Origin: a bacterium
GTDB lineage: Bacteria; Vulcanimicrobiota; Vulcanimicrobiia; Vulcanimicrobiales; Vulcanimicrobiaceae
Direction of reading: 5' to 3'
DNA: 64,000 nt
Assembly (NCBI GenBank): GCA_021794205.1
Contig: JAJYRH010000011.1
Coordinates: forward strand, 1 to 64,000
A program made the translations under genes and the position numbers. Under the pieces are notes generated by a model that ran no database searches, was not told where the DNA came from, and saw only the letters and a list, made by a program, of their open reading frames with translations. Position 1 is the first letter of the stretch; every line of letters starts with the position of its first letter. Shown here piece after piece: positions 38,151 to 46,988 of this stretch.

Positions 38151-39575
38151 GTGAAGTCCGCCTTGGTCGTCGGCGCGGGTTTTGCGGGGCTGAGTGCCGC
38201 GCTCCATCTCGCGCGCGCTGGGATCTCGGTGCGCGTGGTGGAGGCGGCCGATCGTCCCGGCGGGCGGGCGCAGGCGTGGAGCAGCGGCGAGTATCGCTTC
38301 GATCTCGGTCCGACGCTCGTCGTGATGACCGACGTGCTGGAGGAAGCGTTGGGAGCGCGACATCTTGCCGAGCTGGAGTTGATGCGTCTCGAACCCGGCT
38401 ACGAAGTACGCTGGCGCGACGGCGAGCGCTTCGCCATGCACTCCGATATCGCATTGCTGCTCGCGGAGCTCGAGCGTTTCGAACCCGGAGTGAGCGCGCG
38501 CGCGCTCGATTATTTCGCACGCGTGCATGGAGCCTATCGCGACGCACGCCGAGAGGTGCTCGAACGCGACCATACGCTGCTCTCCTTTGCGGGGTTGCTC
38601 GCGCACCCCGGACGCATGCGCCCGTGGATCGCGGGCTCGTTACGTCGCTTCACCGAGCGTTCGTTCCATCGGTCGCGTTTGGTCGACGCATGGACGTTTC
38701 AATCGCTCTATCTCGGCACCTCGCCGCTGCGCGCTCCCGCAATGTACGCGCTGCTTCCCGTCGTCGAAGCGATCGAGGGCATCTGGTTCGCACCGGGCGG
38801 GATGGCGAGTATCGTCGACGCGTTCGCGAACGCCGCGGAATCGTTGGGCGTTGCGTTTTCCTACGAACGGCGCGTCGAGCGTCTCGAACGGAACGCCGCG
38901 GGAAGATGGTGGGCGTACGCGGGCGCGGAGCGTTTCGAGGCCGATGCCGTCGTCGTCGCCGCGGATCGCGAGCCCGCGCTCGCGCTGCTCGGTACGCCGC
39001 CTCCGCGCGCTCGGTCGCCACGTTACGGGCATAGCGCGCTCTGCTTGTATCTCGGCGTGCGGCGGCGCGTCGATCTCCCGTATCACACCGTCTTTCTCCC
39101 CGACGATCCATGGCGTGCCTATCGCGCGCTCGATGCCGGGATGCTTCCCGACGATCCGCTGCTCTACGTCTACAATCCGGTCGCGCGCGATGCGAGTGCG
39201 GCGCCGAGCGACGGCAGCGCTCTCCTCGTTCTCGCTCCGGTGCCGAACCTCACGGCGCTGCGCGAACGCGATCTCGCCGCATTTCGGCGGCGGATCTTCG
39301 AACGACTCGAAGGAGCGGTCGGAGAGCTCCGCGAGTTTATCGAAGTCGAGCGCGCGCGCGGTCCCGCGGAGTGGGCGAGCGAACTCGGGCTCATGCACGG
39401 CGCGGCGTTCGGCCCCGATCACACGCTCGACCAGATGGGGCCGTTCCGGCCGCCGATGCACGAGAAACGTTTTCCCGGATTGGTCTTTGCGGGGAGCGGA
39501 ACGCGACCGGGCTCCGGGGTGCCGATGGTCGTGATCTCGGGGCGACTCGCCGCCGAGCATCTCCTGCGCCGATGA
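38151..39575 (+). CDS. CrtI/CrtP-type carotenoid oxidoreductase (second of two)
   Basis: 474 residues from GTG 38151, with GGAG eight bases upstream. Same FAD family as 35358-36836: SALVVGAGFAGLSAAL, PGGRAQAWSSGEYRFDLGPTL and the C-terminal FAGSGTRPGSGVPM. In C30 pathways (Staphylococcus CrtN and CrtP) one paralogue desaturates and the other oxidises the end group. The coupling to acyl- and glycosyltransferase genes downstream favours an end-group oxidising role here, but a desaturase or isomerase role is not excluded. Confidence 0.8.
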   Translation: MKSALVVGAGFAGLSAALHLARAGISVRVVEAADRPGGRAQAWSSGEYRFDLGPTLVVMTDVLEEALGARHLAELELMRLEPGYEVRWRDGERFAMHSDIALLLAELERFEPGVSARALDYFARVHGAYRDARREVLERDHTLLSFAGLLAHPGRMRPWIAGSLRRFTERSFHRSRLVDAWTFQSLYLGTSPLRAPAMYALLPVVEAIEGIWFAPGGMASIVDAFANAAESLGVAFSYERRVERLERNAAGRWWAYAGAERFEADAVVVAADREPALALLGTPPPRARSPRYGHSALCLYLGVRRRVDLPYHTVFLPDDPWRAYRALDAGMLPDDPLLYVYNPVARDASAAPSDGSALLVLAPVPNLTALRERDLAAFRRRIFERLEGAVGELREFIEVERARGPAEWASELGLMHGAAFGPDHTLDQMGPFRPPMHEKRFPGLVFAGSGTRPGSGVPMVVISGRLAAEHLLRR

Positions 39576-40285
39576 GCTGGCAACGCGCGCATCGCGTCGC
39601 GGGATTCGAAGCGTTCTTCGGCGCCTATCTTCGTTGGCTGATGCGTCGCAGTTTCGCGCGCGTTCTCGTACGCCGCGATGGCGCGTTTCCGCAGGCAGGC
39701 TATGTGGCCGCCCCAAACCATCACTCCTGGTGGGATGGTTTTCTCGCATCGAGCATCCACCGCGCCTTCGCACCGGAGCGAGCGTTCAACCTGATGATGG
39801 ACGACGAACAATTGCGGCGCTTTCCATTTTTTCGTATGGGCGGTGCGTTCTCCGTCGATGCGCGCAGCGTGCGTGCCGCATACGATGCGATCGCCTACGG
39901 CGCGCGATGCGCGCGCGATGGTGCCGGCCTCTGGATCTTTCCCGACGGCGTGCTCCGGCCACCGCTCTGCGCGCCCCACTTTACCTCGGGATTCATCCAC
40001 GCCGCTCGCGCTGCGGAGGTGCCGGTGCTGCCGGTCGCGATGCGGTATTACGTTCTCGACGAGCAACGGCCGACGGCGATCGCGGCGATCGGCACGCCGA
40101 TCGATCCCCACCCGCGCGCGGCGCGGGCAAAGAGCGAGGAATCGGCCGCGGCGCTCCTCGCATCGATCGATAACGATCTTCGCGAGGGGCGCATCGACGA
40201 ACGCTATCGAGCGATTTTGCACGGGCGTTCGGGGATCGACGAGATCGTCGCCGCGAGCATCGCTCCGTTACGACGACGAACGTGA
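39572..40285 (+). CDS. PlsC-like acyltransferase in the carotenoid cluster
   Basis: 237 residues, ATGA overlap with the preceding oxidoreductase. The LPLAT motif HX4D is at H50-H-S-W-W-D55, and the second block reads LWIFPDGVLRPP (an EGTR-like loop with D for E). The N-terminal region is helical and amphipathic. It probably transfers a fatty acyl group, and by position the acceptor may be a glycosylated carotenoid, as in staphyloxanthin-like pigments. A phospholipid role is the alternative, but a second, more standard PlsC is encoded at 42116-42703. Confidence 0.75.
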   Translation: MSWQRAHRVAGFEAFFGAYLRWLMRRSFARVLVRRDGAFPQAGYVAAPNHHSWWDGFLASSIHRAFAPERAFNLMMDDEQLRRFPFFRMGGAFSVDARSVRAAYDAIAYGARCARDGAGLWIFPDGVLRPPLCAPHFTSGFIHAARAAEVPVLPVAMRYYVLDEQRPTAIAAIGTPIDPHPRAARAKSEESAAALLASIDNDLREGRIDERYRAILHGRSGIDEIVAASIAPLRRRT

Positions 40286-41436
40286 TCGCCGCCCTCTCCT
40301 GGCTGCTAGGAACGGCGCTCGCGATCGCCTTCTGCGGCGCGGCGATGACGTTGGCGAACGCGCCGCTCTTCCATCGGCTCGTGCCGCAGCCCGGCGCGCC
40401 GGGAACGGTCGATCTCTACATTCCGATGCGCGACGAGGCCGAACGCGCGCGCGAATGCGTCGCGAGCTTTCTCGCGCAGCCCGAGCTCCGGCGCGCCGTC
40501 CTGATCGACGACGGCTCGAGCGACGACACCGCAGCGATCCTCGCACGGATCGCGCGCGAGGACGAGCGCGTCGTCGTTCTCGCCGTTCCCAGCGACGCAC
40601 CGATGCAACGATCGCCGAAGGCACGTGCGATCGCCGCCGCAATAGCCGCGGTACCGATCGAAGCACCCTTCGCGCTCTTCGCCGATGCCGACGTGCGAGC
40701 GCTTCCCGGCGCGCTCGGGGCGACGCTCGCGGCGCGAGCATCGTTCGAGGTCGGAGCGGTGACGGGATTCCCGCGCACGCGCATTCACGATCTCTGGGCG
40801 GCGGGCTTCGCGTCGCTCCCGCGGCTGCTCTTGCTCGAAGCCTTTCCGATGCGTGCGGCGCGCGGGCTCGATCCGCGCTTCGCTGCGGGGAACGGGCAGT
40901 GGTTTCTCGTCGAACGCGATGCGTACGCGCGCAGCGGCGGGCATGCGGCGATCCCCGCGCTCGTTGAGGATATCGCGCTCGCGAGCGCGCTGAAACGCAG
41001 CGGTACGCGCGTCGCCTGCGCCGACGCACGCGACTGCGTCGTGCTGGAAGGATACGACGGCCTGCGGGCGAGCCTCGATGGATTGGGGCGTTCGTTGCTC
41101 GGGCAGGTCGGTATCATCGGCAGCCTCCTCTATGCCTCGCTCTATCTCGTGCGCTCCGCGCTTCCCATCGCCGCAGCGTTCGCCTGGTTCCACGCCCTTT
41201 CGACGGGTTCGGGCGGCTGGTTTGAAATGGCGTTTCTGCTGACGCTCGGTTCTGCGGCTCCGACGCTCGCGTTTCTCTCCGCTGCGAGGGCGGTCGAACG
41301 TCCGCGGGGAGTGCCGCAACCGCCGGCTGCGCCGTTCGCCATCGCCCTCGGGCTCTGGGCGGCGTATTCGGGGATCCGCGGCGGGCTACGCTGGCGGGGG
41401 CGGAGGATAGGCCGGGCGAACCCCCGGCCGCTGTGA
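40282..41436 (+). CDS. Membrane glycosyltransferase family 2 protein, CrtQ-like
   Basis: 384 residues, GTG 40282 overlapping the acyltransferase stop. An N-terminal membrane anchor (about 1-30) is followed by a GT-A domain: YIPMRDEAERA, LIDDGSSDDT at 75-83, and the metal motif D135-A-D137 in LFADADVRA. The acceptor-side GNGQWFLVERDAY segment and two or three C-terminal spans follow (SLLYASLYLVRSALPIAAAF). The layout matches CrtQ, which glycosylates carotenoid acids. Placement after an acyltransferase supports that role. Confidence 0.75.
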   Translation: MIAALSWLLGTALAIAFCGAAMTLANAPLFHRLVPQPGAPGTVDLYIPMRDEAERARECVASFLAQPELRRAVLIDDGSSDDTAAILARIAREDERVVVLAVPSDAPMQRSPKARAIAAAIAAVPIEAPFALFADADVRALPGALGATLAARASFEVGAVTGFPRTRIHDLWAAGFASLPRLLLLEAFPMRAARGLDPRFAAGNGQWFLVERDAYARSGGHAAIPALVEDIALASALKRSGTRVACADARDCVVLEGYDGLRASLDGLGRSLLGQVGIIGSLLYASLYLVRSALPIAAAFAWFHALSTGSGGWFEMAFLLTLGSAAPTLAFLSAARAVERPRGVPQPPAAPFAIALGLWAAYSGIRGGLRWRGRRIGRANPRPL

Positions 41437-42119
41437 CTCCTCCCCACCTGCAGATCGCGCTCGACGGCCCCGCCGGCTCCGGAAAGACGACGGTCGCCCG
41501 TCGCCTCGCCGAGCGTCTGGCGTTGCTCTACCTCGATACCGGCGCGATGTACCGGGCGCTCGCCGTGCTCTCGCTTCGGGAGCGGGTCGATGCGGATAAC
41601 GAACCAGCGTTGCTGCGACTGCTCGAAGCGCGCCCGATCGAGATTCGGCTCGAGCCGGGAGCGCCGATGGGCTTCGTCGTGCTCGCCGGCGGCGAGGTGC
41701 TCTCGGAGAGCGAGTTGCAGGCGAATGCGGCGAGCGTCGTCGTTTCGACGATTGCGGCGCACCCCCGCATCCGCGAACGGATGGTCGCCAAACAACGCGA
41801 GATCGCTCGCCTCGGCCCGGTCATCATGGCGGGGCGCGATATCGGCACGGTCGTCCTCCCCGACGCGCAGCTCAAGATCTTTCTCACGGCGAGCATAAGC
41901 GCGCGCGTCGCGCGCCGCAAGGCGCAATTCGCCGCCTCGGGTACCGCGATCGACGCGCACGCCCTCTTTTCGGAATTGGAAGAGCGCGATCGGCTCGACG
42001 AATCGCGTTCGAATTCGCCGTTGCAAATATCGCCCGACGCGCACGTGATCGATTCCAGCGAGCTCGGCGTCGATGAGGTCGTCTCGAAGATCGCCGCACT
42101 CGCGAGAGCCGTAGCGTGA
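41433..42119 (+). CDS. cmk: Cytidylate kinase
   Basis: 228 residues, GTG overlap with the glycosyltransferase. It phosphorylates CMP and dCMP. P-loop GPAGSGKT at 12-19, then LYLDTGAMYRALA, and MAGRDIGTVVLPDAQLKIFLTAS, all standard for Cmk. It is a housekeeping gene carried in the middle of the GTGA-coupled run from the carotenoid genes to the prenyl synthase. Confidence 0.95.
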   Translation: MTPPHLQIALDGPAGSGKTTVARRLAERLALLYLDTGAMYRALAVLSLRERVDADNEPALLRLLEARPIEIRLEPGAPMGFVVLAGGEVLSESELQANAASVVVSTIAAHPRIRERMVAKQREIARLGPVIMAGRDIGTVVLPDAQLKIFLTASISARVARRKAQFAASGTAIDAHALFSELEERDRLDESRSNSPLQISPDAHVIDSSELGVDEVVSKIAALARAVA

Positions 42120-42703
42120 CGGCGTTCTACCGGTTCGGGCGCGGCCTCTGTCGGCTCGCGCTGTTGCCGTGGCGCGTCCGCGCGCTCGGCGTCGAACGGG
42201 TCCCGACGAGCGGGCCGCTCATCGTGGCGGCGAATCACGTCTCGTATCTCGATCCGCCGGTGTTGGGGATTTTTCTTCCGCGGATGCTGCATTATATGGC
42301 GAAGCGAGAGCTTTTTGCCGTGCCGGGACTCGGCGCCGCCATCGCGGCGGTCGGCGCATTTCCGGTCGACCGCGGCGGAAACCCGATGAGCGCGATTCGG
42401 CGCTCCGTCGAGGTTTTGCGCGAAGGGAAAGCGGTCGCGATTTTCCCCGAAGGGCGACGGAATACCGACGGACTCGCGCCGATACAATCGGGAGTCTCCT
42501 TGCTCGCCTCGCTCGCGCGCGCCCCGGTCGTGCCGGCCTGTATCGTCGGAACCGATCGAGCGCGGCAGTTCGCACGGATCACCATCGTCTACGGCGAGCC
42601 GCTCCGCGATGCGTGCGAGAACGGGCTCGCGCGCGGCGATATCGAGCCGTTCGCGCAGCGCGTGATGGCGGCGATTCGCGCGTTGCGCGCGGAGGCGGCG
42701 TGA
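42116..42703 (+). CDS. plsC: 1-acyl-sn-glycerol-3-phosphate acyltransferase
   Basis: 195 residues, GTG overlap with cmk. LPLAT family: N40-H41-V-S-Y-L-D46 (HX4D), FPVDRGG and the IFPEGRRN block. It makes phosphatidic acid from lysophosphatidic acid at the inner membrane. The cmk-plsC order is common in bacteria. It overlaps the downstream prenyl synthase gene by GTGA. Confidence 0.9.
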   Translation: MTAFYRFGRGLCRLALLPWRVRALGVERVPTSGPLIVAANHVSYLDPPVLGIFLPRMLHYMAKRELFAVPGLGAAIAAVGAFPVDRGGNPMSAIRRSVEVLREGKAVAIFPEGRRNTDGLAPIQSGVSLLASLARAPVVPACIVGTDRARQFARITIVYGEPLRDACENGLARGDIEPFAQRVMAAIRALRAEAA

Positions 42704-43680
42704 GCGCGCCGGCGATCGATGCGGCGCTGACATCGTTCGTGCATCGGTTGCGCGAACGGGTGAGCGAGCACCGCTGCGGCGATCTGCTGCGCGAGGCGCT
42801 CGCCTATCACTTCGGCTTCGGCGCGTTCGGCCCGACGCGCGTCGGGAAGCGTCTCCGTCCGCAACTGCTCTTTCGCACGACGTTCGCGCTCGGGGCGGAG
42901 GCCGAAGCCGCGCTCGACGCCGCCGTCGCCGTCGAAATTCTTCACAATTATTCGCTCGTTCACGACGATATCGAAGATCGCGACGAGTTGCGGCACGGTC
43001 GCCCGACGCTTTGGTCGCGCTACGGTATCGCGCAAGCGATCAATGCCGGGGACGCGATGTGTGCGATCAGTTTCCTCGCGCTGACGCAGAGCGAGGCGAG
43101 GCTCGGCGCGCGAGGGACGCTCGCCGCCGTGCGGACGCTGCACGAGGCGCATCGAGCGATGTGCGACGGGCAAGCGCGCGATATTGCGTTCGAATCGCGC
43201 GATGCCGTGGCGTTTGACGAGTACCTCGAAATGATCGCCGGGAAGACCGCCGCGCTCTTTGGTGCGGCCTGTGAGTTGGGAGCGCTCTGCGCCGGCGCCG
43301 AAGTCGCGACGGCGGAACGCGCGTGCGAATTCGGCCGCGAATACGGTATGGCATTTCAAATTCGCGACGACATGCTGGGAGTCTGGGGAAACGAAGCCGA
43401 GACCGGGAAGCGCGTCGCGGGCGACCTCGCGCGGCGCAAGTGGAGTTTCCCGATCGTCTGGGCGCTCGCGCAGCCCGAGGGCGCCGCGCGGCGTACCGTT
43501 GCCGCAATGTATGCAAGCGGCCGCAGCCTCGGCGGTGACGAGGTTGAAGCGGTTCGCGAGGCACTCGACGAACTCGGTGCTCGCCCGGCATGCGAGCGTG
43601 CGATCGCGCAACGACTGAACGCCCTCCATCGTTTTGGCGATGACGATCTCTATCGGTTTGCCGCCGATTCTCTTCGCTAG
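42700..43680 (+). CDS. Short-chain trans-prenyl diphosphate synthase
   Basis: 326 residues from GTG 42700. First aspartate-rich motif D89-D90-I-E-D93; second Q220-I-R-D223-D224-M-L-G. The fifth residue before the first motif is Y84, a bulky residue that in this family shortens the product toward C15 or C20. GKRLRP at 50-55 is also conserved. Its position after the carotenoid genes suggests it supplies farnesyl or geranylgeranyl diphosphate to the synthase at 36829. The extended LHNYSLVHDDIED block is typical of geranylgeranyl/farnesyl synthases. Confidence 0.85.
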   Translation: MSAPAIDAALTSFVHRLRERVSEHRCGDLLREALAYHFGFGAFGPTRVGKRLRPQLLFRTTFALGAEAEAALDAAVAVEILHNYSLVHDDIEDRDELRHGRPTLWSRYGIAQAINAGDAMCAISFLALTQSEARLGARGTLAAVRTLHEAHRAMCDGQARDIAFESRDAVAFDEYLEMIAGKTAALFGAACELGALCAGAEVATAERACEFGREYGMAFQIRDDMLGVWGNEAETGKRVAGDLARRKWSFPIVWALAQPEGAARRTVAAMYASGRSLGGDEVEAVREALDELGARPACERAIAQRLNALHRFGDDDLYRFAADSLR

Positions 43681-43698
43681 GAAAGGACCATCGACCGC

Positions 43699-46600
43699 GT
43701 GAGTACCCCTCTTTCATCGTTTCGCGATCGCGTCGAGGCAATCGCTCGGCCCCTGCTCTACGTCGTCCTCGCGTTCGGGCTCGTCCTTCGTCTCGCGTTT
43801 ATTCGAGAGAACGGTTTTTCAAACGATATCGCGGCGTTCGCTTCGTGGGCGATTACGTTAGCGACGCATCCGCTCTCGCAGTTCTACGGAAGCGCGGGCT
43901 TCGCCGATTATCCCCCCGGATATTTCTATATCTTGCGAGCGATCGGCGTTTTGTGGGCGCATCTTTTCGCCGCGCACGACGCACGGGATGCCGTCCTCTA
44001 TCTGCTCGTAAAGGTGCCGGGTATCCTCGCCGACCTCGGCATAGGCGCCTTGCTCTATGCCATCGTCGCTCGTCTCGGGGGGAAAGCGCTCGGGTTGCTC
44101 GCCGCAATCCTCTACGTCCTCAATCCGGCGACGATCTTTATCTCGGCGGTCTGGGGGCAGGTCGACGCCGTTGCGGGCTTCTTCGCGTTGCTCGCAGTTT
44201 ATGCGCTGCTGCGAAGCGGTGACGACGAGAGCGGAACGATGGGCTGGTCGCTGCTCGCCTGGACGGCGTTCTCGTATTCGCTGCTGATTAAACCGCAGGC
44301 CGCGGTGCTCGCCCCACTCTTGCTCGCCTACGCATTCGTCGGAACGAAATGGCGCGCGACGAGCCTTCGTTCTGCGGGAGCCGGGATTCTCGCCGCCTTC
44401 GGGCTCGCATGGCTCGTTACGTTGCCCTTCCACCCCGCCGTCGATCCCGTCGTCGTCCTCGTGTGGCTCTACCACCAATATCAATTTGCCGCGAGCGTCT
44501 ATCCGGACAATTCGGCGAATGCGATGAACCTGTGGACGATTACCGCGCCGTTCTGGCAACCGGACTCCGCAACCATCTTCGGCATTTCGCAAGGGCTCTG
44601 GGGCATCGGGCTCGTCGTCGCCGCGACGACGCTGGTAACGTGGCGGTATTTACAGGAGCGCAGCGAGGGCGCGCTGCTCGAAGCGGCGGCGATCGCGCTG
44701 CTGGCGTTTTATATGCTGGCGACGCGCATGCACGAGCGCTACAGTTTCGACGGCGTACTTTTCTGCATCGCGGCGATCGGCGTTGCGAGGCGTTACCTGT
44801 GGGGGACGATCGTTCTCTCGATCGTGCTCTTCGTCAACCTGCAGTACGCCTACGCATACCTTCGCGTCATGACCGACCATACGCCCGGCGTCAACCCAAC
44901 GAATATTTGGCCGGCCGTCACGCACCCGCTCTCGTTGATCGCGGTGTTGGTTTTCTTCGCGCTCAGTTACGCTTTTCTTTCGATGACGGGAGAGAGCGAG
45001 CCCGGCAGACGCGACGTCGATCCTACTTTCGAGGCGATCAAGGCATGGTTCGCTCAGGGCGCGCGGCGTTGGTTCGCTCCACGCAATGGATTGGCCGCGC
45101 TCGCATGGCCGCTCGATTACCTCATTTCTGCGACGTTGACGATCGCGAGCTTCGTCCTTTCATATGTCAATTACTGGAAGCCCGGCGGGAAAATTTTCGA
45201 CGAAATCTACTTCGCTCGAGCCGCCGAGGAGTACCTGCGGAACGTTCGCATCTACGAAAACACGCATCCGCCGCTTACGAAGTTGCTCATCACCGCCTCG
45301 ACGTGGCTTTTTGGCGGATTGCCGCGCGGTGATAACGCGCACGGCTGGCGTTTCGTCGACGTCCTGTTCGGCGCGTTAGTCATCCCCATCGTCTATGCAT
45401 TCGCCAGGCGCGTCACGCGCTCGACGCTCTTCGCAACGATCGCGACGACGCTCTTTCTCTTCGATGGGATGCATTACGTCCAGTCGCGCATCGCGACGCC
45501 CGAAGGGATCGTTATCGTCTTTTCGGTCGCCGCCGTCTATGCGTTCTATCGTTTCTGGATCGCCTCGCAGGTAAACGAACGGCAGCACGTCGATCTTCCG
45601 TGGTGGGCGTATCCGGTTACGGTCGCGCTCTCGCTCGGCGTCGGTTCGATTTTCGGGGCATTCTACAACGTAGTTTTCACCAAGCTCAATCCTTCCGCGA
45701 ACCCGACCGTCACCATCATCGCCGACGTGTTGATCGCCCTCTACGTTGCGGTCGGTCTCTACCTGTTGGGAAGACTGATCGTGCTTCCGAAAATCTTCGG
45801 CGACGGCCGAAGGGAGTTCAGCTTTCCCGATGGCTCGGTCGCGCTGGTCGGCCCGGATGGAATTCGCGTCGAGACCTTCGACGGCGGTCGCATCGAGCCC
45901 GACAGAAAGACGCCGATTCGCGGATCGCAGACGACGGTAGCGAACGGCACGCTCGTCGCGCGGATCGAACCGGGCGTCGAATTCGAGTATCGCCGCGACG
46001 GCAGCGTACGGTACGCAACGCCCGACGGAGCCGTCCTCTACACCGAGAATCGTATCGAGAGCGAGGCGGGGGAACGCGAGGACGGGCGCAGCGCCGGGTG
46101 GTGGTTGATCGCGTTTACCGTCGCTCTTGGTTGCCTCATCGCCAGCAAGTGGTATGGAGTGATGGGCTTCGGCGTCAGCTGGCTCGTGCTGATTCTCGTC
46201 GCCTCGCAACGATTCTGGAAAAATCGAATCGCCCTATGGGGAAACCCGCGTGGTTTCCGGCTCGACGTCGCGCTGCTCTCGATCGTCTTTATCAGTATGA
46301 CGGTCTATATGTTGGCGTGGGTGCCCGATATCGCCCGCAACGCGAAGTCGGTCAACGAGATCCATAATTTCAACGACGTCGTCTATCGACAGTACACGAT
46401 GTTCGAGTACCACGACCACCTGAAAGCGACGCACCCGTACTCTTCGAAGTTCTGGGAATGGCCGATCGATTTGGTGCCGGTCGCATACTATTACAAAGAT
46501 CTACGCAAGAATCCGGCCGACCCAAATGCTTGTTGCGTGCGCGAAATCACCTCGATGCCCAACCCGTTCATTCTCTGGTTTGGGCTGCTCGCCATCCCGA

Positions 46601-46959
46601 TCGTCGGAGTCCTTGCCTGGCGAGAGCGACATAAGGGCTACGCCTTGCTGGTGCTCGACTACCTCCTCCAGTGGTTGCCGTGGTCGCTCTCGCCGCGTAT
46701 CGCCTTCGAGTACCATTACTACGTCGATATTCCGCTCATCTGTATCTGTAACGCCATCGTATTGCAACGGCTCTGGCAGTGGGGCGACCGACAGCAGGAG
46801 ACGAAGAAGATGCTCGCTCGTGGGCTCGTCGGGGCCTACGTCTTGCTCGTCATCGCCGGATTCATCTACTTCTTCCCGATCCTTTCGGCGACGCCGATTA
46901 CCTACAATCAGTGGTACCAACGCATGTGGATTCCAAAATGGATCATCGGGCCGGGGTAG
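43699..46959 (+). CDS. Fused Gpi18-like mannosyltransferase and protein O-mannosyltransferase (PMT/GT39)
   Basis: 1086 residues from GTG 43699, about twice the size of a bacterial PMT. Residues 1 to about 430 form a GT-C glycosyltransferase with NGFSNDIAAFASW and FADYPPGYFYILRAIG, like Gpi18-type mannosyltransferases. From about residue 470 a second GT-C half begins: GGKIFDEIYFARAAEEYL near 497 carries the PMT catalytic DE pair, then THPPLTKLL and the C-terminal PMT_4TM segment FEYHYYVDIPL. A soluble, DG-rich insert occupies about residues 697-800. It should transfer mannose from a lipid carrier to exported proteins; the roles of the two halves are inference. Confidence 0.82.
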   Translation: MSTPLSSFRDRVEAIARPLLYVVLAFGLVLRLAFIRENGFSNDIAAFASWAITLATHPLSQFYGSAGFADYPPGYFYILRAIGVLWAHLFAAHDARDAVLYLLVKVPGILADLGIGALLYAIVARLGGKALGLLAAILYVLNPATIFISAVWGQVDAVAGFFALLAVYALLRSGDDESGTMGWSLLAWTAFSYSLLIKPQAAVLAPLLLAYAFVGTKWRATSLRSAGAGILAAFGLAWLVTLPFHPAVDPVVVLVWLYHQYQFAASVYPDNSANAMNLWTITAPFWQPDSATIFGISQGLWGIGLVVAATTLVTWRYLQERSEGALLEAAAIALLAFYMLATRMHERYSFDGVLFCIAAIGVARRYLWGTIVLSIVLFVNLQYAYAYLRVMTDHTPGVNPTNIWPAVTHPLSLIAVLVFFALSYAFLSMTGESEPGRRDVDPTFEAIKAWFAQGARRWFAPRNGLAALAWPLDYLISATLTIASFVLSYVNYWKPGGKIFDEIYFARAAEEYLRNVRIYENTHPPLTKLLITASTWLFGGLPRGDNAHGWRFVDVLFGALVIPIVYAFARRVTRSTLFATIATTLFLFDGMHYVQSRIATPEGIVIVFSVAAVYAFYRFWIASQVNERQHVDLPWWAYPVTVALSLGVGSIFGAFYNVVFTKLNPSANPTVTIIADVLIALYVAVGLYLLGRLIVLPKIFGDGRREFSFPDGSVALVGPDGIRVETFDGGRIEPDRKTPIRGSQTTVANGTLVARIEPGVEFEYRRDGSVRYATPDGAVLYTENRIESEAGEREDGRSAGWWLIAFTVALGCLIASKWYGVMGFGVSWLVLILVASQRFWKNRIALWGNPRGFRLDVALLSIVFISMTVYMLAWVPDIARNAKSVNEIHNFNDVVYRQYTMFEYHDHLKATHPYSSKFWEWPIDLVPVAYYYKDLRKNPADPNACCVREITSMPNPFILWFGLLAIPIVGVLAWRERHKGYALLVLDYLLQWLPWSLSPRIAFEYHYYVDIPLICICNAIVLQRLWQWGDRQQETKKMLARGLVGAYVLLVIAGFIYFFPILSATPITYNQWYQRMWIPKWIIGPG

Positions 46960-46988
46960 CGGGCGGACCGGGGGCGAATCCCTAGGGC

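Noticed and set aside
38151-39575. A mobile-element insertion to explain the duplicated desaturase genes
   Set aside because: No terminal repeats, transposase or target duplications are seen; the two proteins are diverged paralogues.
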